DNA from: Siphonodentalium dalli
Lineage: Eukaryota; Mollusca; Scaphopoda; Gadilida; Siphonodentaliidae
DNA length: 64,000 bases
Assembly: GCA_032622095.1 (NCBI GenBank)
Contig: CP136061.1
Span: 9,997,287-10,061,286 of the forward strand
Direction: 5' to 3'
This document shows positions 12,120 to 23,229 of the stretch, piece by piece (positions within the stretch are counted from its first letter, which is position 1; each line of letters begins with the position of its first letter). A program made the translations under genes and the position numbers. Below the pieces are notes generated by a model that saw nothing but the letters and a program-made list of their open reading frames with translations, did no database searches and was not told the DNA's origin.

Positions 12120-12325
12120 TATCGTTACTGCCGGTTTTATAGAGCCCATATACAGAATGAGCAGGTGATGCCACAGTGTCCTGGGCCCACAAACAAGGTG
12201 CCCGCCTTGCTCACCGGAAGCTTATATTATGCTAATGATGAACAGACAGTCTGCCGTAGGAGCAGTTTTAGCCAGTCAAAAATAAAAATAGTGTAAATAA
12301 TATTGTAGAGAATCCTGAATATCAT
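12120..12325 (+). repeat. Dispersed repeat, copy B
   Basis: Second copy of the element at 5640-5850, same orientation. It retains CAGTGTCCTGGGCCCACAAA, GCCTTGCTCACCGGAAGCTT and GATGAACAGACAGTCTGCCG. Confidence 0.8.
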
Positions 12326-12673
12326 GAATTGATTACATGATGGTATACACTTACAAAGCCCAAAATTTACAACTATAAATTCAACAACAGTCGTAGTCAG
12401 GTTATATTGTTTATATAAACATCGGAGGTGCCCTTGTTGTTAGCGGGAGGTATCGGAATCCACCGAGATCGCATCGGGCGCATACATTCCTATATTTTAC
12501 ATATTTCCGCGTTATCATATGTGTATTTTACATATTAAATATAGTATACACAAATTATGGCATCCAGGTGAGACATAAAAATCTCTCGCGGAAAACAGAC
12601 GCAAACGGACCGACAGGCGGACTGACTAAACGGCAGACATTGAATAAGAGAACATACGTATATTTGGACTCAC

Positions 12674-12758
12674 CCGTCAATAGCCAGTCGTCTCTAAGAG
12701 GGCTGTGCTCTTCGTGATCCAACCCGACCGCATGGCCTAGCTCATGAAGACATATGGA
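12674..12758 (-). CDS. Astacin-like metalloprotease, zinc-site exon
   Basis: The 85-bp exon is bounded by acceptor cctattttcag and donor ACGG|gtgagt. Starting in phase 0 it reads SICLHELGHAVGLDHEEH, followed by SPLRDDWLLT. HExxHxxGxxHE followed by a Pro-x-Arg-Asp motif is the astacin (M12A) zinc signature: three His ligands plus the catalytic Glu, and the conserved HE immediately after. The usual Phe of 'GFxHE' is Leu, and the usual 'RPDRDDYV' reads SPLRDDWL, so this is a divergent member. The Cys in QCC at the end of the upstream exon sits at the family's C84-like position. The exon ends in phase 1, which fits the Met-turn exon at 4491-4567. Confidence 0.95.
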
Positions 12759-13039
12759 CTGAAAATAGGACACATATTTAATGTCACCATATTACTTGAA
12801 TTATTCATCGACTCTCGGATATATTCTAACAAACAAATTCTCAATTCTATGAATATGAAGCCGACACGAGTTAATGAGAACTCACATGTAATGCTGGATC
12901 CAATATATAGATCATAGATATATGTTACTGTCTTGTTGCCAACATATATAATCATTACATGCCGATTATGCATCATTGTCGTTTTATTTCTAACCAGACA
13001 ACAATTTCAAGCGAAAAGTTTGGAACTACAACAGGGCGC

Positions 13040-13800
13040 GAATAATGTTACAGGCCATTAACTGGGCAGAACTGTTATCTAATATTTCACTTGACGACTC
13101 TGTTACTTTCACTAATGCATTCCTACATAGCATGAAGAAAGCAACCCCACAATCCATTATTGTGGTCAGATACAAGGACACAATATGTTTCAACTCTGAT
13201 ATTCGAAAAGAAATTCGTCGAAGCGATCGTGCTAGCAATTTGTTCTTGATACATACATATACTTTTATCTGAAGAAATAGGAATAAGTGAACAATATTGT
13301 TAAAAAGCAAAACAATCATTGAAGAAACTCTCAAAGAAAACATTGAAATACCCTGTTTTTTGGATAGTCACAATGATATTTATGGTGAAAATTCCCCGGT
13401 TCGACAGTTTCAGTGTTTATACAGGTCAGGCACCATTAGTGGTAACCGACAATAAAGAAAAAGCTACTCTCCTACTCAGACAGAGATGTACGTTTACCTA
13501 CCGTATGTTGAAAGAAATCATTGATGTAGTTTAAAAACATGTGCATAACCATTTTTCGCCAACTATAAGATAGTATTTATTTCAAAGTCTTGGAAACAGG
13601 CATATGTGATCCCGATTCAGAAAAGGAAGATCCTTCTGGTACAATGAATGGTATACAAATAACTCTCCTATGCTGCATGTTATCATTTTAAGAAATGTGT
13701 GTTTTAATCGCATTCTAAGCACTTTGACACATATAATTTGGTATAACACTAGTAATCGAGCTTCATTCATAGTCATAATACAACATGCATTCTACTATAC
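13040..13800 (+). pseudogene. LINE fragment (endonuclease-RT linker and RT start)
   Basis: Plus-strand frames read NWAELLSNISLDDSVTF, then ATPQSIIVVR...FNSDIRKEIRRSDRASN, the segment between endonuclease and reverse transcriptase in jockey/CR1-type LINEs. Further on come SKSWKQAYVIPIQKR and, after a frameshift, KCVFNRILSTL, matching the 'W K.A.V.PI.K' and 'R' stretches at the start of the RT. Stops and shifts are frequent, so it is an old truncated copy. Confidence 0.65.
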
Positions 13801-13896
13801 TGATAACATAGAGCTTTGGAAAAGTAGTTTATTTATTTTAATCCCACAAATACCATATTAATTAAATGTCATGTGTTGCACCAAAATGTTGCAACA

Positions 13897-14133
13897 TTAA
13901 CCCTTTACCCAACAAACCGGCCAAAAACGGCCAAATAAAGCTGCAACAGCCTACATTATCTTGGGTCTGTCTCAATAAAACCATACAAATATGGATATCA
14001 TTGGAATCGGCTCATTGACCACATTGTGATGGTTACAGTTATACCCTGTGCCAATGCATTCTCTTATATATGCGAGTCGACCATAGGTCGCCTCGCATAT
14101 ATAAGAGAATGCATTGGCCTAAAAAAAGGGTTA
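13897..14133 (-). mobile_element. TTAA/piggyBac-like MITE, copy 2, internally deleted
   Basis: Starts with TTAACCCTTTACCCAACA, includes the ACAAACCGGCC arm and one full hairpin, then jumps from GGCCTAAAAAAA to GGGTTA. This looks like an internal deletion that fused the spacer to the last bases of the right terminus. Confidence 0.85.
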
Positions 14134-16654
14134 TTCCAATAAATGAAATAATTAGTCGTCTATCTGTGCTCGGGAAAATGAAATATAAACTCGGTCGTAT
14201 AATTATCTTATTATTATGTATAATTCATATATTCTAACACACATGGATTACGGAGATGTTGTTTCGGATTGTGTTATTGACAAACTGTTGAATCTTCTTA
14301 ATAATATAGATTTATATGCAGCCCGTATATGGCCGTTTGTTGAACGTATTATTTGATCACTCACTCAGGGAACTATTCGTATTATTTGATCACTCACTCA
14401 GGGAACTATTCGTCAATGAATATTTGGTATAGAAATTGTTACCCGAACCAGGATGGCGTATCTTAGGAAGAATGTCGGTAATCTCATAAATGGAAACCTT
14501 GGGTCGGACTTCCACAAAACCTAGATCCCCAAAATAAACCTGCTATAAACGGTTATCTATGAACGATCTAAATATGAATTGTTAAATATGAAAGATATCC
14601 CCTGATAGAATTTGAGAAAAAAGATTGAACCCTGTGTAAACCGGTAGCGAAGACATACGAGAACACGTGCGAAATAAAGGAACCGAATTACTGCACATTC
14701 CTATTGGAAAACAATGCGCTGACTAAAGCATGTTTAACGCTCTCGCTGCCGGTGCGGACCGCTCATAAATGACTTGCTGTTTTTTTAGGCAAGCAATGTA
14801 ATATCCATCCAGTTATCCACATCATTTAAATCTCTGGGCGGACAAGTGAATATTTTAGAATAAATCGTTCCTCACGACCATGGTTAAACAATGGAACTCT
14901 TTCCCTCATAGCATTAGAAAATGCGAATCCACATATCTAACCAAACAACATTTGTATTGCGTTTTTTTCTGTAAATACATTGTATCCACTCATTATAATT
15001 TCCAATTATAATGTAGAACAACATGCGTATGCAAAGGGTCGAAAGTTGCACCATGTATATCCGATATGTATACATGTTTATTCAATATTGAACACATATG
15101 ACTGAAATCTCGTTATTGTATTTAACAAAATTATAAATTTGACATATCTGTATATTATACATTTTAGAAGACATATGGAAAATGAGGGAAATTCCCATTT
15201 TGTGTGTAGATACGATAGCACATTCAGCTCGGAGCGGTTATTCAGCAGAAGTTAGAATTGTATTCACTTTTCGTCACGTGTTTATTGAACGCACATGATA
15301 TCACTTAGAATTATTATATGCGGCTTGTGCAAATCGTCATGTTGCTCTTCACATAATTTGTAGGATGTGTGGAAAATAGAGCTGTGTATGTTCCTTCTAA
15401 GAACACACCGCTCACTAATAACATGTGTGCACCTTTATATTAGAAACCGCCACCAATATTTTGGAAGCTACCAATACATATCTATACATGTATGTATTAC
15501 CAAAAAACACAATGTGCATAAACACTTGACCTCTAAGTATAATGTTCCGTTGGCTTCCACCTATTGTAATACAGGCAAACGTTACCCAAACATTTTGCAG
15601 GCAGACTGATAAATAATTGTAGCAATGGATTGCAAGGACATCAGGTTCAGTCTTATTATGACTCTGTTCTTAAAGGTGGATTATCTCTTTGTATTATATA
15701 GTTAACGGGATAGACAATATTAGATATGATCGAAGACTCCTGTCCGGAAATGTTTCTATCGATTAATAAAACTAAACAGGTGTGGTTGTTTAGCTAACGA
15801 ACAATATTGGTTACCGTTAACAGAGACCCGAAATTATATTGTGCAATTTTGTCAAAACTAAACGTTAACTAGACTCATTATCGCTTATAACTCTGGAACA
15901 AAACAATGCAATCAATCAATCTGGGACATTTGACGTTCGGTGCGTAACTATAGGAACAGCCTAATGCTCTCTATTGATAACGAACCAAAGCCGACGCTTT
16001 GTATCGTATATAAACTATATCTGATTTTGTGACGTCACCAATTATTATCTAATACGACACTGCTGTTTTGAATTCTTGCGAGCACTTTTGTCGCACAGTA
16101 GATCTGTGGACTTAAAGCATTAATGTCGTAATCTGAAATAAACGCGTGCGTCTTTCAATTGCCGGCGTTCCGAAATGAGGGGAGTTATTATCGGAATTAT
16201 GATTTCCAAAATGCCTTGATGTATGATATGATTGACCTATTTATACACGAAATTGCTATAAAACACACTCTGTCGATGAACCCTTGTGCATGTCTGGAGT
16301 GTAATATATCATAATCACACCACGATATAAGGCCTAAGTTAATCTTATTTGATAGGAATACGCATCTTTGAAGTTATTTTATAAGATTAAAAAGACACAG
16401 ATATATCCTAGCTTATGTATACGTGTGTTTTAGCTGTGGTTCGTTAATTACGCTAGCGTATGGTCATATTATATGGTATCACCCGAATGATCTGTTCTAA
16501 AAATAGACCAATAAAGTGTCCCAATAAATCACCTCATTTCATAATAAAAAAATCGAAATAAAATCAATATAAATTGGTAGAAGCATTCCCGCACAGGGGT
16601 CGTCAATTCATTATTATTACTTTTATACCCACGCAACTATTTCAAATGCGTTAT
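14134..16654. other. Intron sequence, little recognised
   Basis: Contains a 33-bp direct duplication (CGTATTATTTGATCACTCAC..., about 14346-14411). Otherwise AT-rich with short open frames only. Confidence 0.5.
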
Positions 16655-16860
16655 TTAAAGAGATAATCCATCTTTAGTTGTGGAGCTAACTTTGTCGCCG
16701 TTCGTTGAATTTAAATTTACGAAGGTTCTGTTGATTATGCCGAATACTTGGTTGGCTTTGTTGAACACTGTATTGATTTGTACATCGCATGTGCGCTTAT
16801 CATCGATGAGATCACCCATGTCTCGATCTGATGGTCTCACCGTTTCGTCCAAGTAGTAGC
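16655..16860 (-). pseudogene. LINE reverse-transcriptase fragment
   Basis: The frame reads RPSDRDMGDLIDDKRTC followed by KANQVFGIINRTFVNLN. It resembles the post-catalytic 'DLGV.ID..L....H....KAN..LG.I.RTF' block of jockey/CR1-like LINEs. No flanking RT domains are recognisable. Confidence 0.6.
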
Positions 16861-17159
16861 GGATTACAGAATGTTGACGTGTAGCTTACTGCCACCAACA
16901 CACAAACACCCTAATTGTTACCCGGTATATCTGATTACCGACAATATTTGTATAACGTACCACGAGGAACATATGCCATATTTGGTGATTTATTCCCAAA
17001 ATATACACGATTTTACACATATCGGTCCAACTAATATACCTTGCGTAAGCTGCGTATAGATCCATATAAGATTTTAAGAGAATATTTTCTCAAATCCCTT
17101 ATAGTTTATGTCTGCAATATATTATTACAATTACAATATCTTAAAATCAACAAACGAAC

Positions 17160-17223
17160 CTTGTCGCAACATTGTATTGACTGTCCAGTTGCCCAATAGA
17201 TATTGCCGACATTAGAGTTACAC
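17160..17223 (-). CDS. Astacin-like metalloprotease, GC.S.VG exon
   Basis: The 64-bp exon lies between acceptor ttcttttgcag and donor GACAAG|gttcgt. Its first base completes a Gly codon split after exon 19643-19787. It then reads CNSNVGNIYWATGQSIQCCDK, which matches the astacin 'GC.S.VG..GG.Q...L...C' strand that precedes the active-site helix. It ends in phase 0, and the next exon (12674-12758) starts in phase 0 directly with SICLHELGH. It is too short for ordinary ORF finding; phase, motif order and splice sites together make it convincing. The donor (gttcgt) is non-consensus after GT. Confidence 0.85.
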
Positions 17224-17515
17224 CTGCAAAAGAAATAACAGCAATATAGTATGTGGGTTATTAACCAAACGATATATGTGTATTGTACTGATTCAAAAAC
17301 ATAAAGAAAAAAATCATCGATAGCCGAACATATATAGGATCAACAGGAGGTGTCATCAAAAATTCAGTGCGTGAGTTTGAAATGTTTATTTTGTTTTATT
17401 TTTGGGACCCAAAACCCCAGGAACGCATTTTGTTCCTGACCGATATCTGACACAACCCCTCCAATGCAAGTGTTTCCAATAGCAACTAGAGGTGTGACTG
17501 TCCCAATGGGACTAC

Positions 17516-18116
17516 GGATACCCCCCGTGTTTAAAATACTAAGATGTTTCCCATGTCAGTAAACATTTAGTTAAAATAATAAAATAACAGTTCCCATTGC
17601 AGGTGTACAACCATAACCCTAATCTTAAACCTATTGACCGAAAAATGTAGGAATAAAGCTTGGACAAAATTATGCATGTTGCGAAAAAAATTCTAAGTCG
17701 AAAGAGGGGAATAACTCCACCAAAAAATGTCGGACAGATGTCATAATCGCAGGTGCACAAGTTCCCATGGTACTAAATATCTGTGCCACGTTTAAACAAA
17801 ATTGATCTAAAAATATAGGAATAAAAGCTCGGACAAAAGTTTACATGTTGCACAAAATTTCTAGGTCGAAAAAGGGGCCTAACTCCACCAAAAAGGTCCG
17901 ACAGACATCATAATCACAGGTGCACAGGTTCCCATGGTGGTTGATGTCTGTGCCAAGTTTCAAGGAAATTGATAAAAAAACGACTGAGAAAAACTCCGGA
18001 CAAATTTGTGTCCATGGACGGACGGACGACGGACGAACGGACGACGGACGGACGGACGGTACGACAAGCTGACTCCAGTATACCCCCCCCCCCCTACTTT
18101 GTACGGGGGGTATAAT
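17516..18116. repeat. (ACGG)n-bearing dispersed repeat with ccccc/ggggg ends
   Basis: It begins GGATACCCCCCGTG and ends GTACGGGGGGTATAAT, giving inverted termini. Inside, a unit with CAGGTGCACAAGTTCCCATGG recurs about every 166 bp (near 17586, 17752 and 17918), followed by an (ACGG)n-like tract at 18012-18059 and a C-run at 18083-18096. I recall similar repeats from mollusc genomes, but this is unchecked. Confidence 0.7.
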
Positions 18117-18562
18117 TAGTGGCAATTATTTACACACCCCGAAGTTTTATTTAAAACAGTCGACATAGCAGGATAAGACAGACAACTGGTGTGAAATGTT
18201 TTAAATAACCATGGGGATGAAATGCCAATCATCTAATCATAATGAAAACACTAGAAATCTCAGAAAATCACTAACACCCGCTTGCCAAACATAGTTCAGC
18301 ATTCATGCCCACATGCTACACAGCAGTAGGTATGCGACAATGGTATACGTGCACATCAGGGCATTCGCGAAATTCCTTTAGCACCCCTTTGAGTTAGCAT
18401 TTTCCAACTCCCATCCCCATTATAGGTTAGAACTTTACCAACCGATGAATATTACATTCTAACATTTCGACTGGACGTATGTAATAATTATGCGACTGAT
18501 AGTCTGAAAACAATAAATTCCCCACTTATTACTGATTGGAAAATTAAATTATCGCTATCGTT
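18117..18562. other. Intron sequence, nothing recognised
   Basis: No coding or repeat structure seen. Confidence 0.5.
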
Positions 18563-18962
18563 TTAACCCTTTACCCAACAGAAGGGCCCTGTGCCAATGC
18601 ATTCTCTTATATATGCGAGTCGACCATAGGTCGCCTCGCATATATAAGAGAATGCATTGGCTTAACACATTAAAAATTATAAAATTGTTAAAGAATGTAA
18701 GAAAAAATGGTAAAAAGTGTTAAAAAAAGATTTTTTTTAGGCCAATGCATTCTCTTATATATGCGAGGCGACCTATGGTCGACTCGCATATATAAGAGAA
18801 TGCATTGGCACAGGGCATAACTGTAACTATCACAATGTGGTCAAGGAGCCGGTTCCAATGATATCCATATTTGTATGGTTCTATTGAGACAGACCGAAGA
18901 TATTTTAGGCTGTTGAAGCTTTATTTGGCCGGTTTTGGCCGTTTTGTTGGGTAAAGGGTTAA
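18563..18962 (+). mobile_element. TTAA/piggyBac-like MITE, copy 3, full length
   Basis: This is a 400-bp copy flanked by TTAA on both sides. Termini TTAACCCTTTACCCAACA and TGTTGGGTAAAGGGTTAA are exact inverted repeats. Layout: terminus, hairpin 1 (about 18592-18661), A/T-rich spacer, hairpin 2 (the reverse complement of hairpin 1, about 18742-18809), then a unique 130-bp stretch with ATATCCATATTTGTATGG and the right terminus. TTAA targets and CCC/GGG ends are typical of piggyBac-type transposons. No coding capacity. Confidence 0.92.
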
Positions 18963-19642
18963 CATAGTCCTGATGTGAGATTTTCAACTAATGTTGTGTC
19001 ATGCATGAAATTGCCAACTGTTGAAATTATCATTATCCCAATAAGTTGAGATATGACGTCCCCATCCCATCACCCCTGTTGCCACGGCCCTGCATTCGCG
19101 TATGGCACTAATGACCCTCGAATGAATCGTTGTTGACGCTATTGCAGTCAATGCACACAATATTGGGTGCGGCAATTAAGGCCCAATTAAATCTTAGAAG
19201 CAACAAAATGCATGCCCGATAGCTATGCCAACATTAAACGTGAAACTCGGAAATCTTGCTAATGGTCTCACATACATTGTGTATAGGAATAGAGACCGGG
19301 ATTTCTTAATATGGATATGCTCGCATATAATATCTGCCGAGTTATTGCGGAAGGTAAACATCGCGAGCAGGTTTAAAATTTTCAACCATATCTTTATTAA
19401 ATATTCACTGGTCAGCAGTTCCCTTAGGAGATGCAGTTCCCTTAGGAGATGCAGTTCCCTTAGGAGATGTTCACAGATGTAAGTATGTATATGTCTGGCT
19501 GTCTGCCATCTGTCTATATGTCCTGCCCTTTCCCGAAATTGGTTGTTCAAACTGATGGCCACGAATCTGACAACGTTGTCTTAATTGTTCCATGTTTCAA
19601 TGTAAGAGTTACATAGACTATGATATTAAATTGTCTACTTAC
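18963..19642. other. Intron sequence with an 18-bp triplication
   Basis: Three tandem copies of an 18-bp word containing AGTTCCCTTAGGAGATG lie at about 19418-19472. Minus-strand Leu-rich open reading across it is a by-product. Nothing else recognised. Confidence 0.6.
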
Positions 19643-19787
19643 CCATTACCCTTTTTGAAGTTGAGGAAGTTTTTATGTGGGAGGCCTTTTTCTGTGTGGA
19701 TGGTGTCTGTGTACGTAATAAATCTCATGCAAGTGTTGAATTCCAATCGGCCCATAGAAAACGAGTACTGAATAATATCGTCATCAG
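19643..19787 (-). CDS. Astacin-like metalloprotease, N-terminal catalytic exon
   Basis: The 145-bp exon has acceptor atatgtttgtag and donor AATGG|gtaagt. Its first two bases complete a codon split after the propeptide exon. The frame then reads DDDIIQYSFSMGRLEFNTCM, continues RFITYTDT and ends NFLNFKKGNG. 'AM..(I/L)E..TC(I/M)RF' and 'Y(I/L).F..G.G|C' are conserved landmarks of the astacin N-terminal subdomain. The Cys is the family's first catalytic-domain Cys. The exon ends after GG of a Gly codon, completed by the first base of exon 17160-17223. Phases on both sides agree with the neighbours, which supports one gene despite introns of 2.4 and 10 kb. Confidence 0.9.
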
Positions 19788-20152
19788 CTACAAACATATA
19801 TAACAACGGATCAGTCTTGACGTACACGTAACGCCTGTACGACATCCAACAGCATTTGAAACGACTCGTGGCCTTCGATGTGCGTTCATGTGAAATATTA
19901 TGAACGTATGTAGAACAACTATCACCAACAAGTACATGAACAAATATTTCAGCCTGTTCTCCCGAAAAAAACCGCATATTATATCTGCTAATGAAGAACC
20001 TGTTTTTGGGTAGATAATCTGCTTAGCATCGCCTCATTATGAGTCGATAATGTGACTAAAATGCTCTCATTTTCAGAACAGTATCAACTATCAGATTATG
20101 GCCAGACAATGAGACAAGTTAGCCAACCCACGACGTAGCAGGTGTACACTCT

Positions 20153-20552
20153 TTAACCCTTTACCCAACAGAACGGCCCTGTGCCAATGCATTCTCTTAT
20201 ATATGCGAGTCGACCATAGGTCGCCTCGCATATATAAGAGAATGCATTGGTTTAACACATTAAAAATTATAAAATTGTTAAAGAATGTAAGAAAAAATGG
20301 TAAAAAGTGTTAAAAAAAGATTTTTTTTTAGTCAATGCATTCTCTTATATATGCGAGGCGACCTATGGTCGACTCGCATATATAAGAGAATGCATTGGCA
20401 CAGGGCATAACTGTAACTATCACAATGTGGTCAAGGAGCCGATTCCAATGATATCCATATTTGTATGGTTCTATTGAGACAGACCGAAGATATTTTAGGC
20501 TGTTGAAGCTTTATTTGGCCGGTTTTGGCCGGTTTGTTGGGTAGAGGGTTAA
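20153..20552 (+). mobile_element. TTAA/piggyBac-like MITE, copy 4, nested
   Basis: Full-length 400-bp copy with TTAA at both ends and both hairpins. The right terminus has one change (GGGTAGAGGG). It interrupts the satellite-bearing TIR element; the inverted sister copy at 21822-21825 has a single TTAA at the same position, giving the empty site. Confidence 0.93.
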
Positions 20553-20639
20553 CGTGTGTTTTCAATGTGGCCCGCGCCATACAACGAAATAACGATTATG
20601 GCTCGAATACCTGTTTATTTCAGTATCAAATAATCACAT

Positions 20640-21428
20640 TATGTACCTAATTCACATTGTAGGCCAATTATGTACCTAATTCACAATGTAGGCCGATTAT
20701 GTACCTAATTCACATTGTAGGCCAATTATGTACCTAATTCACATTGTAGGCTAATTATGTACCTAATTCACATTGTAGGCCGATTATGTACCTAATTCAC
20801 ATTGTAGGCAAATTATGTACCTAATTCACATTGTAGGCCAATTATGTACCTAATTCACATTGTAGGCCGATTATGTACCTAATTCACATTGTAGGCCGAT
20901 TATTTACCTAATTCACATTGTAGGCCGATTATGTACCTAATTCACATTGTAGGCCAATTATGTGCCTAATTCACATTGTAGGCCGATTATGTACCTAATT
21001 CACATTGTAGGCCGATTATGTACCTAATTCACATTGTAGGCCAATTATGTGCCTAATTCACATTGTAGGCCGATTATGTACCTAATTCACATTGTAGGCC
21101 GATTATGTACCTAATTCACATTGTAGGCCAATTATGTGCCTAGTTCACATTGTAGGCCGATTATGTACCTAATTCACATTGTAGGCCGATTATGTACCTA
21201 ATTCACATTGTAGGCCAATTATGTGCCTAATTCACATTGTAGGCCGATTATGTACCTAATTCACATTGTAGGCCGATTATGTACCTAATTCACATTGTAG
21301 GCCAATTATGTACCTAATTCACATTGTAGGCCAATTATGTACCTAATTCACATTGTAGGCCGATTATGTACCTAATTCACATTGTAGGCCGATTATGTAC
21401 CTAATTCACATTGTAGGCCGATTATGTG
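20640..21428. repeat. 29-bp satellite, about 27 units, with 87-bp higher-order repeat
   Basis: The unit is GCCGATTATGTACCTAATTC followed by ACATTGTAG. Most variation is at two sites (GCCG/GCCA and TGTACC/TGTGCC). From about unit 11 to 22 the order A-type with TGTGCC, then two G-type units, repeats four times, making an 87-bp higher-order unit. There are no spacers, so it is not CRISPR-like. Confidence 0.95.
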
Positions 21429-21714
21429 CGTATTTTTGCGAGGATATGTTGAATATTGACTGTTCCTATATCAATTATTAATAACTCTCCAATAATATGT
21501 GATAATAATTGTTATATAAACATTACTAGTACCTTGGACTCATCGATACAAGTCAAATTAGTCTAATAAAGTACCAATGTTTAATCAAATCATGACGGTA
21601 AACATTGGAAACGGTCACAGAATTCAAATATATTCTGAACATCATATTCAGAGTAAAATGTTTTACATTAATTACTCAAAATATCCCCGCGCAAATGCGC
21701 ATATAATTGACCTA

Positions 21715-22008
21715 TAATAATAAACAGGTACATAATGTGATTATTTGATTCGGAAATAAGCAGACAATGGACTCATACACGTTATTTCATTTTATGGCGC
21801 CGGCCACAGTGAAAATACATGTTAAAGAGCGTACATCTGAGAAGTCGTGAGTTTTGTGTCATTATCCGCCTAATGAGTCTATAATGTGAATAAAATGCTC
21901 TCATTTTCAGCACATTATCGACTCAACGTGAAGCAATTATAAGCATATTATCTACCTAAACCAAGTTTATTATAAGCAGGTAATGTGCGGATTTTTGGGA
22001 GAATAGAT
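21715..22008 (-). mobile_element. TIR element related to 19957-21445, copy 2, no satellite
   Basis: Reading the minus strand, it starts TCTCCCAAAAATCCGCACAT and contains CTGAAAATGAGAGCATTTTA and a TTAA at 21822-21825. It ends with only one satellite-like unit (ATTATGTACCTG...GGTCAATTATATGCGC). It shows the element without the satellite expansion and without the nested MITE. Confidence 0.75.
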
Positions 22009-22684
22009 TAATTACTACACTTTTAGTGATGCTTGTTGACAAATGACGATCACTTTTTCTCTCCTCAAAACAATGATTTCAAAACGTCTGAAATTATGTT
22101 ACTGGAGAACTATCAACAATTTTAATAAATTGTTTTATAAACGTTTTTATTACATGATCCTACCCTTATTCCATTCAATAAACTCATTCTATTAATTGTG
22201 ATATTGAACGTTCCTTTAATAACAGGAAATAGTGCCATGTGATATTTCACTTCTGGGTTGTAGTCTGTTTACATTCCGTACGCTACGTCTCAAAATACTA
22301 TGGCTTCCAATATTTTTTTCATCTTCAACAAACTATAATGAATGAAGAGTTTGAAAAGTTATGCCATTAAATATACGCCAATAAATATGCCAAAGAGTAT
22401 TTATTTATATGGGACTATTTCTTTACGCGGGCAAGCAATGCATAGTTCCGTGAAACGTCATTGCATGCCTTATAGAAACCGATGTTAGTTTCGCGTCCCA
22501 CTTGTTGATTTAAGTATATATTGTCGAGGTTTTGGATCATGTATTAAATAGAATATACAACTCGTTCATATTGTGTGATGCTTTATTGATAACTCAATCG
22601 TACTATTGTGCACAAAATATAGAGTTATATAACATATTTACAGTGTATGTACAGAGTGACATTTGGCCATCGAATTCGGGGTCC
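22009..22684. other. Intron sequence, nothing recognised
   Basis: AT-rich; no coding or repeat structure seen. Confidence 0.5.
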
Positions 22685-22695
22685 TATGTTTGTGT

Positions 22696-23181
22696 AATCA
22701 TCATTATCATCATCATCATCATCGTCATCATCATCATCGTCGTCGTCATCATCGTCATCATCATCGTCGTCATCGTCGTCGTCATCGTCATCATGTTCAT
22801 CGTCTTACATCCACATTGTTATCGCCATCGTCATTATAGTCGTCATCAACGTCGTCATCTCCTCCGTTGTCTGCATCGTCACCACCACCCATCATAGTCT
22901 TTGTTGTTAACGTCATCATCATCGTCATCTTCGTCGCATCATCGTCATCATCATCATCATCGTCGTCATCATCATCACCACCATGCATTATCATCCTCAT
23001 TTGTGTCGTCAACATCTAAATCGTCATCGTCAACATCATCATCATCATCATCGTCATCATCATCATCATCATCATCATCATCGTCATTGCTATATATCTG
23101 TCGGCCCAACATTTCATCTTCGTCACCCTCATCGTCGTGATTACCAGCATCATTGTCGTCCTCGTCGTATTCGTCATCATT
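22696..23181. repeat. (ATC/GTC)n imperfect trinucleotide tract
   Basis: About 480 bp of CAT/CGT triplets with a more complex centre. It reads as poly-Ser, His, Ile/Val or Asp depending on frame and strand. There is no sign of selection for one frame, so I treat it as a microsatellite rather than a gene. Confidence 0.9.
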
Positions 23182-23229
23182 GAACTTATACTATCCTCTT
23201 AATAGTCGCCTCTACTATCATCATAGGTA

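Larger units (their letters stand above)
19957..21445 (+). mobile_element. TIR element with internal satellite, copy 1
   Basis: The left end reads TCTCCCGAAAAAAACCGCATA and the right end ATTATGTGCGTATTTTTGCGAG. Reversed, the right end matches the left ends of the sister copies (TCTCCCAAAAATCCGCACAT), so the termini are imperfect inverted repeats of about 23 bp. The body holds AAAATGCTCTCATTTTCAG. It is split by a TTAA MITE (20153-20552), and its 3' part has expanded into a 29-bp satellite. Sister copies lie at about 21715-22008 (inverted) and 26940-27256. Confidence 0.75.

Noticed and set aside
12555-12773. Matrix metalloprotease (matrixin) exon
   Set aside because: HExxHxxGxxH alone would fit, but the following HE..SP.RDD, the GC.S.VG exon and the YD..S.MHY exon are specific to astacins.
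19194-19562. Leucine-rich-repeat-like protein
   Set aside because: The LLRELH repeats come from an 18-bp triplication with no other support.
20640-21428. CRISPR-like array
   Set aside because: Units are contiguous with no spacers; eukaryotic satellite.
22696-23183. Poly-Ser/His/Asp proteins
   Set aside because: Frames on both strands arise from the (ATC)n tract.
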